Below the pieces are notes generated by a model, which did no database searches, was not told the DNA's origin, and saw only the letters and a list, made by a program, of their open reading frames with translations. A stretch of DNA of 64,000 nucleotides from Pseudobutyrivibrio sp. UBA3626. GTDB lineage: Bacteria; Bacillota; Clostridia; Lachnospirales; Lachnospiraceae. The DNA lies in assembly GCA_002373675.1 (NCBI GenBank), contig DFLF01000008.1, positions 23,299 to 87,298 on the forward strand, in the 5' to 3' direction. A program made the translations under genes and the position numbers. Below are positions 54,158-63,246 of this stretch, one piece after another (positions within the stretch are counted from its first letter, which is position 1; every line of letters starts with the position of its first letter).

Positions 54158-54895
54158 ATGGATATTAAGGATATCAAACCTGGAAGTAAAGTTGATCTAC
54201 GATTATTACAGGAAGTAAATAGAAATGAAGGCGGTGCTAATGTGGGAACCTATATGAGCTCTGTCTTTGATTTTGACGAAAATGATAATTTTATCTTACA
54301 TATGCCTACACGGGGGGGCAAGATTATTTTGCTTCCTCTAAACGTAAGATATGAATTTGTCTTTACTACTTCAAATGGTTTATACAAAGCGGAGGGAATT
54401 GTTACTGAGAGATTCAAAAAAGATAACTTCTATCTAATGAAAAGCGAGATAACAAGTGACATTGTTAAATTCCAAAGAAGAGAATTCTATAGAATGGAGT
54501 GTAGCATACCTCTGTTATTCCTTTCACTTGAAGATGACGAGGGTGAAGCTGAGAAGATGGCTGACGTGAAAGAAATGATTAAAGATGTTACAAGACCTGT
54601 TGCCATAAGAGGTCTTGGAACAATTCTTGATATTTCCGGTGGTGGAATAAGGTTCATTTCTGAGAAGGATTTAGATGAGATTAATTATTTGTTTCTTCAT
54701 TTTGAAGTAGTTATTAATAATAAAAAGACTAATCTTGAGACTGTAGCGAAGATTATTGGCAAAGAATACAACCCGGATACTAGAAAATATGCATATAGAA
54801 TGAAATTTCTTTTCAAAGATACCAAGATTCAAGAGCGTATAATAAGGTTCATTTTTGAAGAAGAGAGGCGAAATCGTCATAAAAAGTTTGAATAG
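54158..54895 (+). CDS. YcgR-like PilZ domain protein (flagellar brake)
   Basis: 245 aa from ATG 54158 with SD GGAGAAG; the ATG at 54146 lies upstream of that SD. An N-terminal YcgR-type beta domain (GSKVDLRLLQEVNRNEGG; MPTRGGKIILLPLNVRYEF) is followed by a PilZ domain. Its c-di-GMP-binding residues are present: RREFYRMECSIPL near residue 107 and DISGGGIRF near 157. On binding c-di-GMP such proteins slow the motor via MotA or the switch. It lies between flhG and cheB, as YpfA/DgrA-like genes do in Clostridia. Confidence 0.9.
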   Translation: MDIKDIKPGSKVDLRLLQEVNRNEGGANVGTYMSSVFDFDENDNFILHMPTRGGKIILLPLNVRYEFVFTTSNGLYKAEGIVTERFKKDNFYLMKSEITSDIVKFQRREFYRMECSIPLLFLSLEDDEGEAEKMADVKEMIKDVTRPVAIRGLGTILDISGGGIRFISEKDLDEINYLFLHFEVVINNKKTNLETVAKIIGKEYNPDTRKYAYRMKFLFKDTKIQERIIRFIFEEERRNRHKKFE

Positions 54896-54989
54896 TCAGA
54901 CAATTTTTGTTATTTAAGATGACTATGCACTACTGAGAAGCATTTGTAGTGATATAATCGATACAAATAATTGTTGAGGAGTTTTTGCG

Positions 54990-55583
54990 ATGGGAAAAGC
55001 CAGAAAATTTGGCATAATTGCCCTAGCGTGTTCTACAGGTGGTCCTCAGGCTTTGCATACTTTAATTCCTATGCTGCCAGAGCATTTGGGAGTCCCAATG
55101 GTTATACTTCAACATATGCCATCGGGATTTACAAATTCCCTTGCAGAGAGGGTTGATAATATGTCTAAAATTAAAGTCAAAGAAGCAACAAATGGTGAAT
55201 TGCTTCTTCCTGACGTTGCCTATATAGCACAGGGTGGCAAGCATTTCGAAGTTGACACTGACAGGTCAGGTAATCTTATTTCTAAAGTTTACGATGGTCC
55301 GCCGATTAATAATTTAAGACCTAATGCTGATGTAATGTATAAATCCTTGATTGATACTAAAATCGACAAGGTTTTGTGCGTTGTTTTGACAGGTATGGGG
55401 TCTGATGGCGCTAAGGGCATTGAAGCCTTAAAAGAAAAGAAAGAAATATATTGTATAACACAAAATGAGGAAACCTGCGTTGTATATGGTATGCCGAGGG
55501 CTGTTGAGTTAAATGGCCTGTCTGACGCATCTGTTCCTTTAAATAAAATAGCACAAACTATATCTAAAAAATTAGGGGGTTAA
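54990..55583 (+). CDS. cheB: Stand-alone CheB methylesterase domain
   Basis: 197 aa, where CheB is normally about 350. Only the catalytic domain is present, with triad Ser15 (ACSTGGPQAL), His42 (LQHMPSGFTNSLAERV) and Asp139 (GMGSDGAKGIEAL). The N-terminal receiver domain is absent, and the 94 bp upstream hold no remnant of it. SD GAGGAG precedes the ATG. It should demethylate or deamidate chemoreceptors without CheA phosphorylation control. A TATAAT-like element lies upstream near 54950, but its -35 is poor. Confidence 0.9.
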   Translation: MGKARKFGIIALACSTGGPQALHTLIPMLPEHLGVPMVILQHMPSGFTNSLAERVDNMSKIKVKEATNGELLLPDVAYIAQGGKHFEVDTDRSGNLISKVYDGPPINNLRPNADVMYKSLIDTKIDKVLCVVLTGMGSDGAKGIEALKEKKEIYCITQNEETCVVYGMPRAVELNGLSDASVPLNKIAQTISKKLGG

Positions 55584-55588
55584 ATATT

Positions 55589-57715
55589 ATGGATATTAGT
55601 CAATATCTCGACATCTTTATCGATGAAACTGCAGAGCATATTCAAAGCTTAAGTGATAATATTATGGCACTTGAGCAGGAGCCGGAGAATGCTGATACAA
55701 TTAATGAAATTTTCAGAGCGGCTCACTCGCTTAAGGGTATGGCTGGAACAATGGGATTTAAGAAGATGCAACATCTTACCCATGATATGGAAAATGTATT
55801 TCAGGAGATTAGAAATGGCAATGTAAAGGTTAATTCCAACATGATTGACATCTTATTTGAGTGTCTAAGTGCTGTTGAAGAGTACCTTGAAACTGTTAAA
55901 TCAACTTCTGATGAAGGTTCTAATGATAATGAGGTTCTTATTAAGAAACTTAATGATTATCTTATTGATTCAGAAGGAGGTTCATCTGAATCAGGAGATG
56001 ATTCTTCAGAAGAAGCTAGTGATTCTGAAGAGGATAAGTCAGAAGGAGAAGCGGCTTCTTCTGGTGAAGCTCCATTTAAGACGATGGAAGTGGATGAGTC
56101 TAGTAAAAGTAAATTAGTAGAAGCTTCTGAAGCTGGACTTAAACTTTATGGGTGTACAGTATATATTCAAAGTGATTGTCTTCTTAAAGCAGCAAGAGCA
56201 TTTCTCGTATTTAAAGCAATAGAAGATTTTGGCGAGATTCTTGCATTTAATCCAAGTTCTCAGGATATAGAAGATGAGAAATTCGATTTATGCTTTAGTG
56301 TTATTATTGCATCACAATCAGAATTTGAGCCTATTAAGGACGCAATCTGTGCTGTATCTGAGATTGATAGAGTTGAATATGATGTAGTTACTCCTGATAT
56401 GTATAATCAGGATGATCAGGAAGAGGGGCTTCCTAAAGAGGAAGAGAAGAAGGTTCCGGCTAAAGCTGAGACTAAAGCTCCTAAGAAAGATGCTTCTAAC
56501 AAATCTAACAATAAGCAGGCTAAGAAGACTGGCAACAAGCCTGTTACAGCTAGAACTGTTCGTGTCGATATAGAGAAGCTTGATGCATTAATGAATCAGG
56601 TATCTGAGCTTATTATTGCGAAGAACTCCCTTGTATCTATTAGTACAACTGAAGGTAATAATGGTAATCAGGGATTTGAAAGTCAAGGTTTCCATGAACA
56701 AATTGAATACTTAGAGAGAATTACAACTAACCTGCATGAATCTGTTATGAAGGTTAGGATGGTTCCTATAGAGACAACTGTTAATAAATTCCCACGTATG
56801 ATTCGTGACTTGTCTCGTAAATTAGACAAACCAATGCATCTTGTTATGACTGGTGAAGAGACTGAGCTTGATAGAACTGTTGTTGACCAGATTGGTGATC
56901 CACTTCAACATTTACTTCGTAATTCAGCCGATCATGGTATAGAAGATGTTGACCTTCGTTTGCAAAGAGGTAAGCCTGAAGAAGGTAAGATAGAACTTAA
57001 TGCTTATCAGGAAGGTAATAACGTAATTATCGTTGTAAAAGATGATGGTGGCGGAATTGATACAGAAGCTGTTAAGAGAAAAGCTATTGAGCGTGGTATT
57101 GTTTCAGAAGATGCTGCAGAAGACTTGACAGATAAAGAGATTATAGACTTCTTGTTTATGCCAAGTTTCTCTATGGCTAAGCAGATTACAGATATCTCAG
57201 GTAGAGGTGTAGGACTTGATGTAGTTAAATCTAATATCGAGGCTCTAGGTGGTGACGTAGAAGTTAAGAGTGAATATGGCGTTGGTTCTAAATTCACAGT
57301 TAGACTTCCATTAACACTTGCTATTATTCAGGCACTTATGGTTGAGATTCGTGATGAGAAATACGCTATAGCACTTGGCTCTATCATGAATATTGAGAAT
57401 ATCTCTAAATCTGATATCAAATACGTTCAGGCTAAAGAAGTTATTCATTTGAGAGGACTTGTTATTCCTCTAATCAGGCTTGATCAATTACTTGATTCTG
57501 AACCTAAAGAGGAAGAAGATGATAATTTAACAGTTGTTATTGTTAAGAAGGGTGATAATCATGCCGGCCTTGTTGTAGATAATTTGATGGGACAACAGGA
57601 AATAGTTATTAAATCTCTTGGTAAAGTTATTGATAATAATAAGATTATCAACGGTGCTACAATTCTTGGTGACGGTGAAGTTGCATTAATTATTGATGTT
57701 AATGCTTTAGTATAA
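55589..57715 (+). CDS. cheA: Chemotaxis histidine kinase CheA
   Basis: 708 aa. P1 phosphotransfer domain with His46 (FRAAHSLKGMAGTMGFKKM). Acidic Ser/Glu linker about 130-160. P2 CheY-binding domain (about 170-275). Lys/Ala linker. P3 dimerisation. P4 kinase with VRMVPIETTVNKFPRMIRDL, HLLRNSADHGIE, DDGGGIDTEAV, DISGRGVGLDVV. P5 CheW-like domain at the end (ALMVEIRDEKYAIALGSIMN). SD AGGGGG precedes the ATG, 5 bp after cheB. It is the central signal kinase. Confidence 0.97.
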   Translation: MDISQYLDIFIDETAEHIQSLSDNIMALEQEPENADTINEIFRAAHSLKGMAGTMGFKKMQHLTHDMENVFQEIRNGNVKVNSNMIDILFECLSAVEEYLETVKSTSDEGSNDNEVLIKKLNDYLIDSEGGSSESGDDSSEEASDSEEDKSEGEAASSGEAPFKTMEVDESSKSKLVEASEAGLKLYGCTVYIQSDCLLKAARAFLVFKAIEDFGEILAFNPSSQDIEDEKFDLCFSVIIASQSEFEPIKDAICAVSEIDRVEYDVVTPDMYNQDDQEEGLPKEEEKKVPAKAETKAPKKDASNKSNNKQAKKTGNKPVTARTVRVDIEKLDALMNQVSELIIAKNSLVSISTTEGNNGNQGFESQGFHEQIEYLERITTNLHESVMKVRMVPIETTVNKFPRMIRDLSRKLDKPMHLVMTGEETELDRTVVDQIGDPLQHLLRNSADHGIEDVDLRLQRGKPEEGKIELNAYQEGNNVIIVVKDDGGGIDTEAVKRKAIERGIVSEDAAEDLTDKEIIDFLFMPSFSMAKQITDISGRGVGLDVVKSNIEALGGDVEVKSEYGVGSKFTVRLPLTLAIIQALMVEIRDEKYAIALGSIMNIENISKSDIKYVQAKEVIHLRGLVIPLIRLDQLLDSEPKEEEDDNLTVVIVKKGDNHAGLVVDNLMGQQEIVIKSLGKVIDNNKIINGATILGDGEVALIIDVNALV

Positions 57716-57730
57716 TTTGGAGGTTTAATC

Positions 57731-58201
57731 ATGGCTAATAATGAAATGGAAGTTGTTAATCAGGAGAAAGTTCAATATATTGTTGTCAAAATCGGAAGCG
57801 AGCAATATGGACTTAATATTTCATATGTTGACAATATAGTTCGTATGCAAAAGATTACGAGAGTTCCTAAAGCACCTCATCATTATGTTGGTGTAATTAA
57901 TCTTCGTGGTGAGATTGTTCCTGTAATGAGTATTAGACGTAAGATGGGACTTGAAGATGACGTTTATACTAATAAGACACGTATTATTATATTGAAGCTT
58001 GAAGCGCAAGGTTTAATAGGTGTTATTGTTGACGAGGTTAGGGAAGTAATTAATCTTGGTGAAGATGAAATCGATAGAAATGTTCAGAATACCAGCAAGA
58101 AGGTTGATGCTAACTTTATTAATGGTATTGGTAAAGATGGTGATGAGCTCATTTCTATATTTGAGATTTCAGCAATTGTAGATGCAGTTGAGACAATATA
58201 A
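57731..58201 (+). CDS. cheW: Chemotaxis coupling protein CheW
   Basis: 156 aa. A single CheW fold (VQYIVVKIGSEQYGLNISYV, VPKAPHHYVGVINLRGEIVP, VIVDEVREVINLGEDEI). It links receptors to CheA. SD TTGGAGG. The standard position after cheA confirms it. Confidence 0.96.
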   Translation: MANNEMEVVNQEKVQYIVVKIGSEQYGLNISYVDNIVRMQKITRVPKAPHHYVGVINLRGEIVPVMSIRRKMGLEDDVYTNKTRIIILKLEAQGLIGVIVDEVREVINLGEDEIDRNVQNTSKKVDANFINGIGKDGDELISIFEISAIVDAVETI

Positions 58202-58219
58202 TGATTGGAGAAAAATGAT

Positions 58220-58840
58220 ATGTCAAATCTTAGCTTGGAAGAGGTTAACGAATTATATCTTGATGTATTGAAAGAAATAGGTAACATTGGGGCTGGTAAC
58301 GCTACAACAGCAATTGCTAATATGCTTAATCTGCGTATTAATATGCATGTGCCTAAAGTAGAATTATTGCCAGTTGAGAAGATTGGTTCGTCAATCGGTG
58401 CAGAAGATGAAATTATTGTTGGTATTATGCTTGGCGTAGAACATGATATTGAAGGTTCAATGATGTTCCTTATGGATATGCAAAGCGCAAGGCATCTCGT
58501 TAACAGGCTTATGATGAAGCCTGCTGATTATGAAGGCGAATTTGACGAGATGGATTTATCAGCAATAAAAGAAATCGGTAATATTATTGCAGGCTCATAT
58601 TTGTCTGCACTGTCAGGACTTACTAATTTGGTTATTATGCCAACTGTTCCATATGTGGCAGTTGATATGGCGGCAGCTATTCTTAGTGTTCCTGCAATTC
58701 AATTTGGTATGTTAGGTGATAATGCTCTTATGATTAAGACTGAATTTGGTGATGATTTCGCTATTAACGGCTATTTCATCCTTATGCCAGAAGAAGGCTC
58801 TTATGATAAGATTTTGAAGGCTTTAGGTATTCCACTATAG
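58220..58840 (+). CDS. cheC: CheY-P phosphatase CheC
   Basis: 206 aa from ATG 58220 (SD GGAG at 58206; the TTG at 58205 reading overlaps it). Two CheC phosphatase motifs with Glu and Asn: DVLKEIGNIGAGNATTAI near the N-terminus and LSAIKEIGNIIAGSYLSALS near residue 115. With two active motifs, this fits CheC rather than CheX. It also binds CheD, which lies next. cheW-cheC-cheD is the usual Firmicute order. Confidence 0.95.
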   Translation: MSNLSLEEVNELYLDVLKEIGNIGAGNATTAIANMLNLRINMHVPKVELLPVEKIGSSIGAEDEIIVGIMLGVEHDIEGSMMFLMDMQSARHLVNRLMMKPADYEGEFDEMDLSAIKEIGNIIAGSYLSALSGLTNLVIMPTVPYVAVDMAAAILSVPAIQFGMLGDNALMIKTEFGDDFAINGYFILMPEEGSYDKILKALGIPL

Positions 58841-58848
58841 GGGTTTTT

Positions 58849-59337
58849 ATGGGAGAAACAATTAAGGTTGGTATGGCAGACTTAAAAATTTGCAAAGAGC
58901 CAGATAGTCTAACGACAATAGGACTTGGTTCCTGTGTAGGAATCGCTTTATATGATCCTTTGACTAAGATTAGTGGACTTGCACATATTATGCTGCCAGA
59001 CAGCACACAAATTAAAAACAACTCGGTTATTGCAAAATTTGCTGATACAGGTATTAAGAAGCTTTATGATGATATGATTAAAGCCGGAGCCAACAGAACG
59101 CGTATTGTCGCTAAGATAGCCGGCGGGGCTAGGATGTTTGCTTTGAAAAATGCAGCAACATCAAGCATCAATATAGGCGATCGTAATGTTGAAGCCAGCA
59201 AAGCCATGTTAAAGCAACTTCGAATTCCTCTTCTGGCAGAGGATACAGGTCTTAATTATGGTAGAACTGTTATATTAGATAGCAATACAGGAGATTATAT
59301 TATTCGTTCCGTTGGTAAGGATACGAAAACAATTTAA
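58849..59337 (+). CDS. cheD: Chemoreceptor glutamine deamidase CheD
   Basis: 162 aa. Catalytic Cys29 (GLGSCVGIALYD), His46 (GLAHIMLP) and Thr23 match the known CheD triad spacing. The C-terminal part has GGARMFAL, INIGDRNVEA and GLNYGRTVILD. CheD deamidates receptors and stimulates CheC. It starts 8 bp after cheC. SD AGGGG. Confidence 0.95.
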   Translation: MGETIKVGMADLKICKEPDSLTTIGLGSCVGIALYDPLTKISGLAHIMLPDSTQIKNNSVIAKFADTGIKKLYDDMIKAGANRTRIVAKIAGGARMFALKNAATSSINIGDRNVEASKAMLKQLRIPLLAEDTGLNYGRTVILDSNTGDYIIRSVGKDTKTI

Positions 59338-59352
59338 CTTGGAGATAATGGT

Positions 59353-59676
59353 ATGAAGAAGAAGGCGATTCCACTAATAATTACTTTGGTTGCTTGTCTT
59401 ATTACTTGTATAGTATCTATTATCCAAAGAGTTGAGTTTTCTGTTTTCTTTATTAGATTCTTAGTCGTACTTGCCATTTTTGGGGTTATTAGCATTATTA
59501 TTGCCGTTGTTATCAATAAGAATTTTCCTGATGAGGAAGAGGATGATAACAAAAAAGATGATAAAGATGAAGAGAAATCATCTGATAAAGATAATTCGTC
59601 AAATGAGAATGTTAACAGCAACGAGAATGATAATTCTGACGAAGATGATGAATTTGAAGACGAAGAAGATTACTAA
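59353..59676 (+). CDS. Small two-helix membrane protein with acidic tail
   Basis: 107 aa. Two membrane helices (IPLIITLVACLITCIVSII at about 5-23, and FLVVLAIFGVISIIIAVVI at about 36-54), then a very acidic tail of Asp, Glu, Lys, Ser and Asn (about 60-107). I do not recognise the family. SD TTGGAG precedes the ATG. It lies between cheD and sigD, where Clostridia often have an unnamed small gene. It may help a membrane or motor component, but the tail has no known motif. Confidence 0.7.
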   Translation: MKKKAIPLIITLVACLITCIVSIIQRVEFSVFFIRFLVVLAIFGVISIIIAVVINKNFPDEEEDDNKKDDKDEEKSSDKDNSSNENVNSNENDNSDEDDEFEDEEDY

Positions 59677-59693
59677 TTATGGAGGCTTTTTAA

Positions 59694-60458
59694 ATGAAAG
59701 CTGTAGATAAGGATAAGCTTTGGAAATCCTATAGTCAGAATCGTTCACAAGATACACGAGAAAAGCTTATTGTTGAGTATGCTCCACTTGTAAAAGTGGT
59801 TGCAGGAAGACTAAGTATGCACCTTGGTAATACAGTAGAGTTTGATGATCTTGTTGGTTATGGTGTATTTGGATTGATTGATGCAATTGACAAATTCGAT
59901 GTCAATAAAGATGTCAAATTCGAGACATATGCAAGTGTTAGAATAAGAGGAGCGATTCTTGATCAAATCCGTAAGATGGATTGGATTCCAAGAACTGTTA
60001 GACAAAAACAAAGAAAAATTGATGATGCTGTTAAGGCTATAGAAGCTAGAACAGGTAAAGTTGCCACAGACAAACAAATTGCTGAAGAGCTGGGTATTTC
60101 CCATACAGAGCTTATAGAATGGCAATCTATTCTTAAGACTACAAATGTTGTGTCTCTTAATGAATATGTTGAACAGGGGGCAGAGCCTGTCATGGATGCA
60201 AGACGTAATTCTCAGTTCCAGCAGCCTGAGACGGCTATTTCAAAGCAGGAGCTTAAGAAGGCACTTGCCGAAGCACTAGAACAATTAACAGACAAAGAGA
60301 AGAAGGTTATTTTACTATATTATTATGAAGAAATGACACTCAAAGAGATTAGCATGACTCTTGAGGTGTCTGAGTCTAGAATATCTCAACTTCATACTAA
60401 GGCACTTGGTAAAATGAAAAGCAAGATGGGTGATTACATGGATGTATTTGCTGGATAA
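59694..60458 (+). CDS. sigD: RNA polymerase sigma-28 factor SigD/FliA
   Basis: 254 aa. Region 2 has EFDDLVGYGVFGLIDAIDKF and ETYASVRIRGAILDQIRKMD; region 3 has EARTGKVATDKQIAEELGIS; region 4 has LYYYEEMTLKEISMTLEVSE and SRISQLHTKALGKM. This is the flagellar/motility sigma factor. SD TGGAGG. No sigma-D-type promoter was found inside the window, so its targets (filament, receptors) are presumably elsewhere, with anti-sigma FlgM also outside. Confidence 0.96.
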   Translation: MKAVDKDKLWKSYSQNRSQDTREKLIVEYAPLVKVVAGRLSMHLGNTVEFDDLVGYGVFGLIDAIDKFDVNKDVKFETYASVRIRGAILDQIRKMDWIPRTVRQKQRKIDDAVKAIEARTGKVATDKQIAEELGISHTELIEWQSILKTTNVVSLNEYVEQGAEPVMDARRNSQFQQPETAISKQELKKALAEALEQLTDKEKKVILLYYYEEMTLKEISMTLEVSESRISQLHTKALGKMKSKMGDYMDVFAG

Positions 60459-60485
60459 ATAATCTAGTATGGGGGAGACTTATAT

Positions 60486-62090
60486 ATGAACCAAGAGAAT
60501 GGATATATACAAGTTGAATATAGAGAAGATAATGAAGCCTTTGTTGTCTATTATCCGCCTGTTTTGAATGGCGTAAAACCTGATTATAAAGAATGTACTG
60601 AGTATTTGAAAGGTCATGGCTTTGAGAACTATAATAATCAGGAATTTCGTGCATTGATTTGTGGTGATGCAAAGTCGGAGATGAGTCTCGGAGTTGGTGA
60701 TGGCTTAGAATTTATTGAGAGCATGTCTTATAAGATATCTCTTGATAAGATGAAAGTTACTTGCAGATTCTATCCACCATCTAAGAACGGTATGACTATG
60801 GATGCCAAGGATATTCTTGGTGAGCTTGCCAAGAAAAATGTTAATTTTGGTATCGACCAGGACTTTATTATAAACTTCATGAATAACAGAGTTTACTTTA
60901 CTGATTTTGTTATAGCTGAAGGTAGGGCTCCTGTACATGGTATTGATGATAAGATAGAATATTTCTTTAATACTAATCCTAGTCTTAAACCCAAACATAA
61001 TGAAGATGGGTCTGTAGATTATCATAATCTTGATAATGTATGTCAGGTAAAAGAAGGGGATTTGCTTGCCAGACTTCATAAAGGCGACAGGGGTACTAAT
61101 GGTAAAGATGTTACAGGAAGAGATATTCCTTGCCGTACCGTCAAGACTCTTAGACTAGAGAAGGGGAAGAATCTTCATTTGAATGAAGATATGACAGAGA
61201 TTTATTCTGAAGTTACAGGTCATGTATCTCTGGTAAATGGTAAGGTCTTTGTATCTGATGTATATGAAGTAAGTGGCGATGTTGACAATTCAGTTGGCAA
61301 CATTGAATACAATGGAAATGTTCATATACGAGGTAGTGTAAGAGGTGGCTTCCAGGTTATTGCCAAGGGAGACATAATTATAGATGGTGTTGTAGAAGAT
61401 GCATTGATTCAGTCTGATGATGGTCAGATTATTGTTAAATGCGGAATCCATGGTATGAAGAAAGGTCTTCTTGATGCAGGTGGCAACGTAATTACGAAAT
61501 TTATTGAGAATGCAAGTGTGTTCTCTGGTGGTTATGTTGAGGCGGGAAGTATAACGTATTCTGATGTATCAGCTTCTGATGATGTTATTGTATGTGAGCG
61601 TAAAGGTACTATTGCCGGTGGTGTTATTAGAGCTGGCGGCAAAGTTGATGCTCAGACAATTGGTTCACCTATGGGTGCGGCAACCCAGATAGAAGTTGGA
61701 ATGGCACCTGATAAGAAAGAGAGATATGTCCAATTACAACGGGAGATATCTGTTCTTAGTCAGAATATTAATAAGCTCAAACCGATTATCAAAACATATA
61801 ACAAATACATTCAGGAAGGAAAGCAATTAGATCAAAAAAATGCTTTATATCTTCAAAAGGTTGCAGGAGAGCTGACCAAGAATACCAAGATGCTAGAAGA
61901 GAATCAGCAGGAATTCAATGCTCTTCATCAGGAATTAATTACTTCTAGACACGCTAAAGTAATGGTTTCAAAGGATATTTTCCCTGGTGTATCCATTACT
62001 ATATCGGATATTACATTTAATGTAAAAGATAAGAGAAGCTTCTGTCAGTTTGAGAAGAAGAATGGGGAAATAGTTGTAAATAATCTGTAG
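60486..62090 (+). CDS. DUF342/FapA family flagellar assembly protein A-like
   Basis: 534 aa. The N-terminal part (about 1-230) has the FapA start and the GDRGTNGKDVTGRDI segment. A right-handed beta-helix (about 240-400; repeats of SGDVDNSVGNIEYNGNVHIR type) is followed by a coiled coil (about 410-490) and a small C-terminal domain. FapA (DUF342) proteins sit next to flagellar genes in many Firmicutes; the molecular role is not settled. SD GGGGGAG is good. It directly follows sigD. Confidence 0.88.
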   Translation: MNQENGYIQVEYREDNEAFVVYYPPVLNGVKPDYKECTEYLKGHGFENYNNQEFRALICGDAKSEMSLGVGDGLEFIESMSYKISLDKMKVTCRFYPPSKNGMTMDAKDILGELAKKNVNFGIDQDFIINFMNNRVYFTDFVIAEGRAPVHGIDDKIEYFFNTNPSLKPKHNEDGSVDYHNLDNVCQVKEGDLLARLHKGDRGTNGKDVTGRDIPCRTVKTLRLEKGKNLHLNEDMTEIYSEVTGHVSLVNGKVFVSDVYEVSGDVDNSVGNIEYNGNVHIRGSVRGGFQVIAKGDIIIDGVVEDALIQSDDGQIIVKCGIHGMKKGLLDAGGNVITKFIENASVFSGGYVEAGSITYSDVSASDDVIVCERKGTIAGGVIRAGGKVDAQTIGSPMGAATQIEVGMAPDKKERYVQLQREISVLSQNINKLKPIIKTYNKYIQEGKQLDQKNALYLQKVAGELTKNTKMLEENQQEFNALHQELITSRHAKVMVSKDIFPGVSITISDITFNVKDKRSFCQFEKKNGEIVVNNL

Positions 62091-62102
62091 GAGGTGGTTA
62101 GT

Positions 62103-62423
62103 ATGTCGCTGAGTCCAATTAATTTTAATGGAATGATTCAGAATACCGCTGAGATTGGTAATATTAAAGCTAACGAAGATAGTAGACCTGAAGTAAACCA
62201 GTCTAATATACAGGTTGGCTTCGAGCAGGAACAGGATGAACAGAGTCGTTCTGTTAATCAACTTGAGCAAAAGACTGACAAATATGATTTGGGTGATGGC
62301 TCAGGAAATGGTGCCTATCGAGGTAATAAAAAGAAAAAGAATAAGAAAGAAGAAAAGAAAAAAGAAGGAGACGGTGTTGTTAAGAGAAAGGATGGACACT
62401 CATCCTTTGATATATCAGTATAA
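62103..62423 (+). CDS. Small flagellar-locus protein of unknown function
   Basis: 106 aa from ATG 62103 (SD TAGGAGGTGG at 62088; GTG at 62094 overlaps it). The N-terminus SLSPINFNGMIQNTAEIGN is followed by a Gln/Glu-rich stretch (QVGFEQEQDEQSRSVNQLEQ) and a Lys/Glu-rich basic tail. No membrane segment. I do not recognise the family. It lies between the fapA-like gene and the SwrB-like gene, so a flagellar or export role is plausible only from context. Confidence 0.68.
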   Translation: MSLSPINFNGMIQNTAEIGNIKANEDSRPEVNQSNIQVGFEQEQDEQSRSVNQLEQKTDKYDLGDGSGNGAYRGNKKKKNKKEEKKKEGDGVVKRKDGHSSFDISV

Positions 62424-62439
62424 TATGTAAGGAGATAAT

Positions 62440-63231
62440 ATGGCAGGTCTTGAGATAGGGCTAGTTGTAATCGGAATATTGATTTTTGTAGGCAGCTTCT
62501 TTATAACTGAGAAGCTGTCTTCTTCTGATATGAAAGAGATTACCAAGATTAGTGAGAAAGAAATTAAAAATATTGTTAATAAGGCTGTTGCTGAATCTGA
62601 TGATGTTATAAAACAGAGATTTGATAACAAGCTTGAAGATTATGTAAATGATTTTGCAATACGAACTGATGATGAATACGTAAGTAAAATGAATCAGATG
62701 AATGAGTATTCAGAGAAAGTTCTTGAAACTATGGAAAAAACTAATAATGAAATAGTATTTATCTATAGTATGCTAAATGATAAGCAGGAGAAAGTTACTG
62801 ATCTTTCAGCCAGATTAGATACAACAAAGTCTCAACTATTGCAATTAAAAAGTGATGTAGATGAGAGTATTAATGAATTAAGAGAGCAATATGAATCTAA
62901 TATACAGCTTAAGAAAGAACAGGAATTTGTAACGGGAATAGAGGCTGCAAGAGTTGAGACAGCAACAGTAAAGACATTTGAAGATGAATTAATAGAGAGA
63001 ATTTCTGATGAGGAAAATGATGCACCGGAGGGATTTGTACACGCTGTAGAGTTGGCTAATAACAATTCAGAAAGTGAAGATGCAAAGATAGAATCTGATG
63101 GAGGTAATAATACGACCTCTGAGAATGACATTGTCAAACTATATAAAGAAGGATTTAGTGAAGTGGAAATTGCAAGAAAGCTTGGCAAAGGAATTGGGGA
63201 GATTAAATTAGTACTTGGACTTTACAATTAA
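62440..63231 (+). CDS. SwrB/DUF6115-like membrane-anchored coiled-coil protein
   Basis: 263 aa. One N-terminal membrane helix (LEIGLVVIGILIFVGSFFIT), a long coiled coil (about 30-170), an acidic Asn/Glu stretch (about 195-230), and a short C-terminal helix-turn-helix-like segment (IVKLYKEGFSEVEIARKLGK, GIGEIKLVLGLYN). This architecture and its position before rpsB match what I recall of B. subtilis SwrB, which activates flagellar export, though that protein is shorter. DUF6115 is the likely domain name. SD AAGGAGA. Confidence 0.72.
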   Translation: MAGLEIGLVVIGILIFVGSFFITEKLSSSDMKEITKISEKEIKNIVNKAVAESDDVIKQRFDNKLEDYVNDFAIRTDDEYVSKMNQMNEYSEKVLETMEKTNNEIVFIYSMLNDKQEKVTDLSARLDTTKSQLLQLKSDVDESINELREQYESNIQLKKEQEFVTGIEAARVETATVKTFEDELIERISDEENDAPEGFVHAVELANNNSESEDAKIESDGGNNTTSENDIVKLYKEGFSEVEIARKLGKGIGEIKLVLGLYN

Positions 63232-63246
63232 TAAAAGGATAATGAT

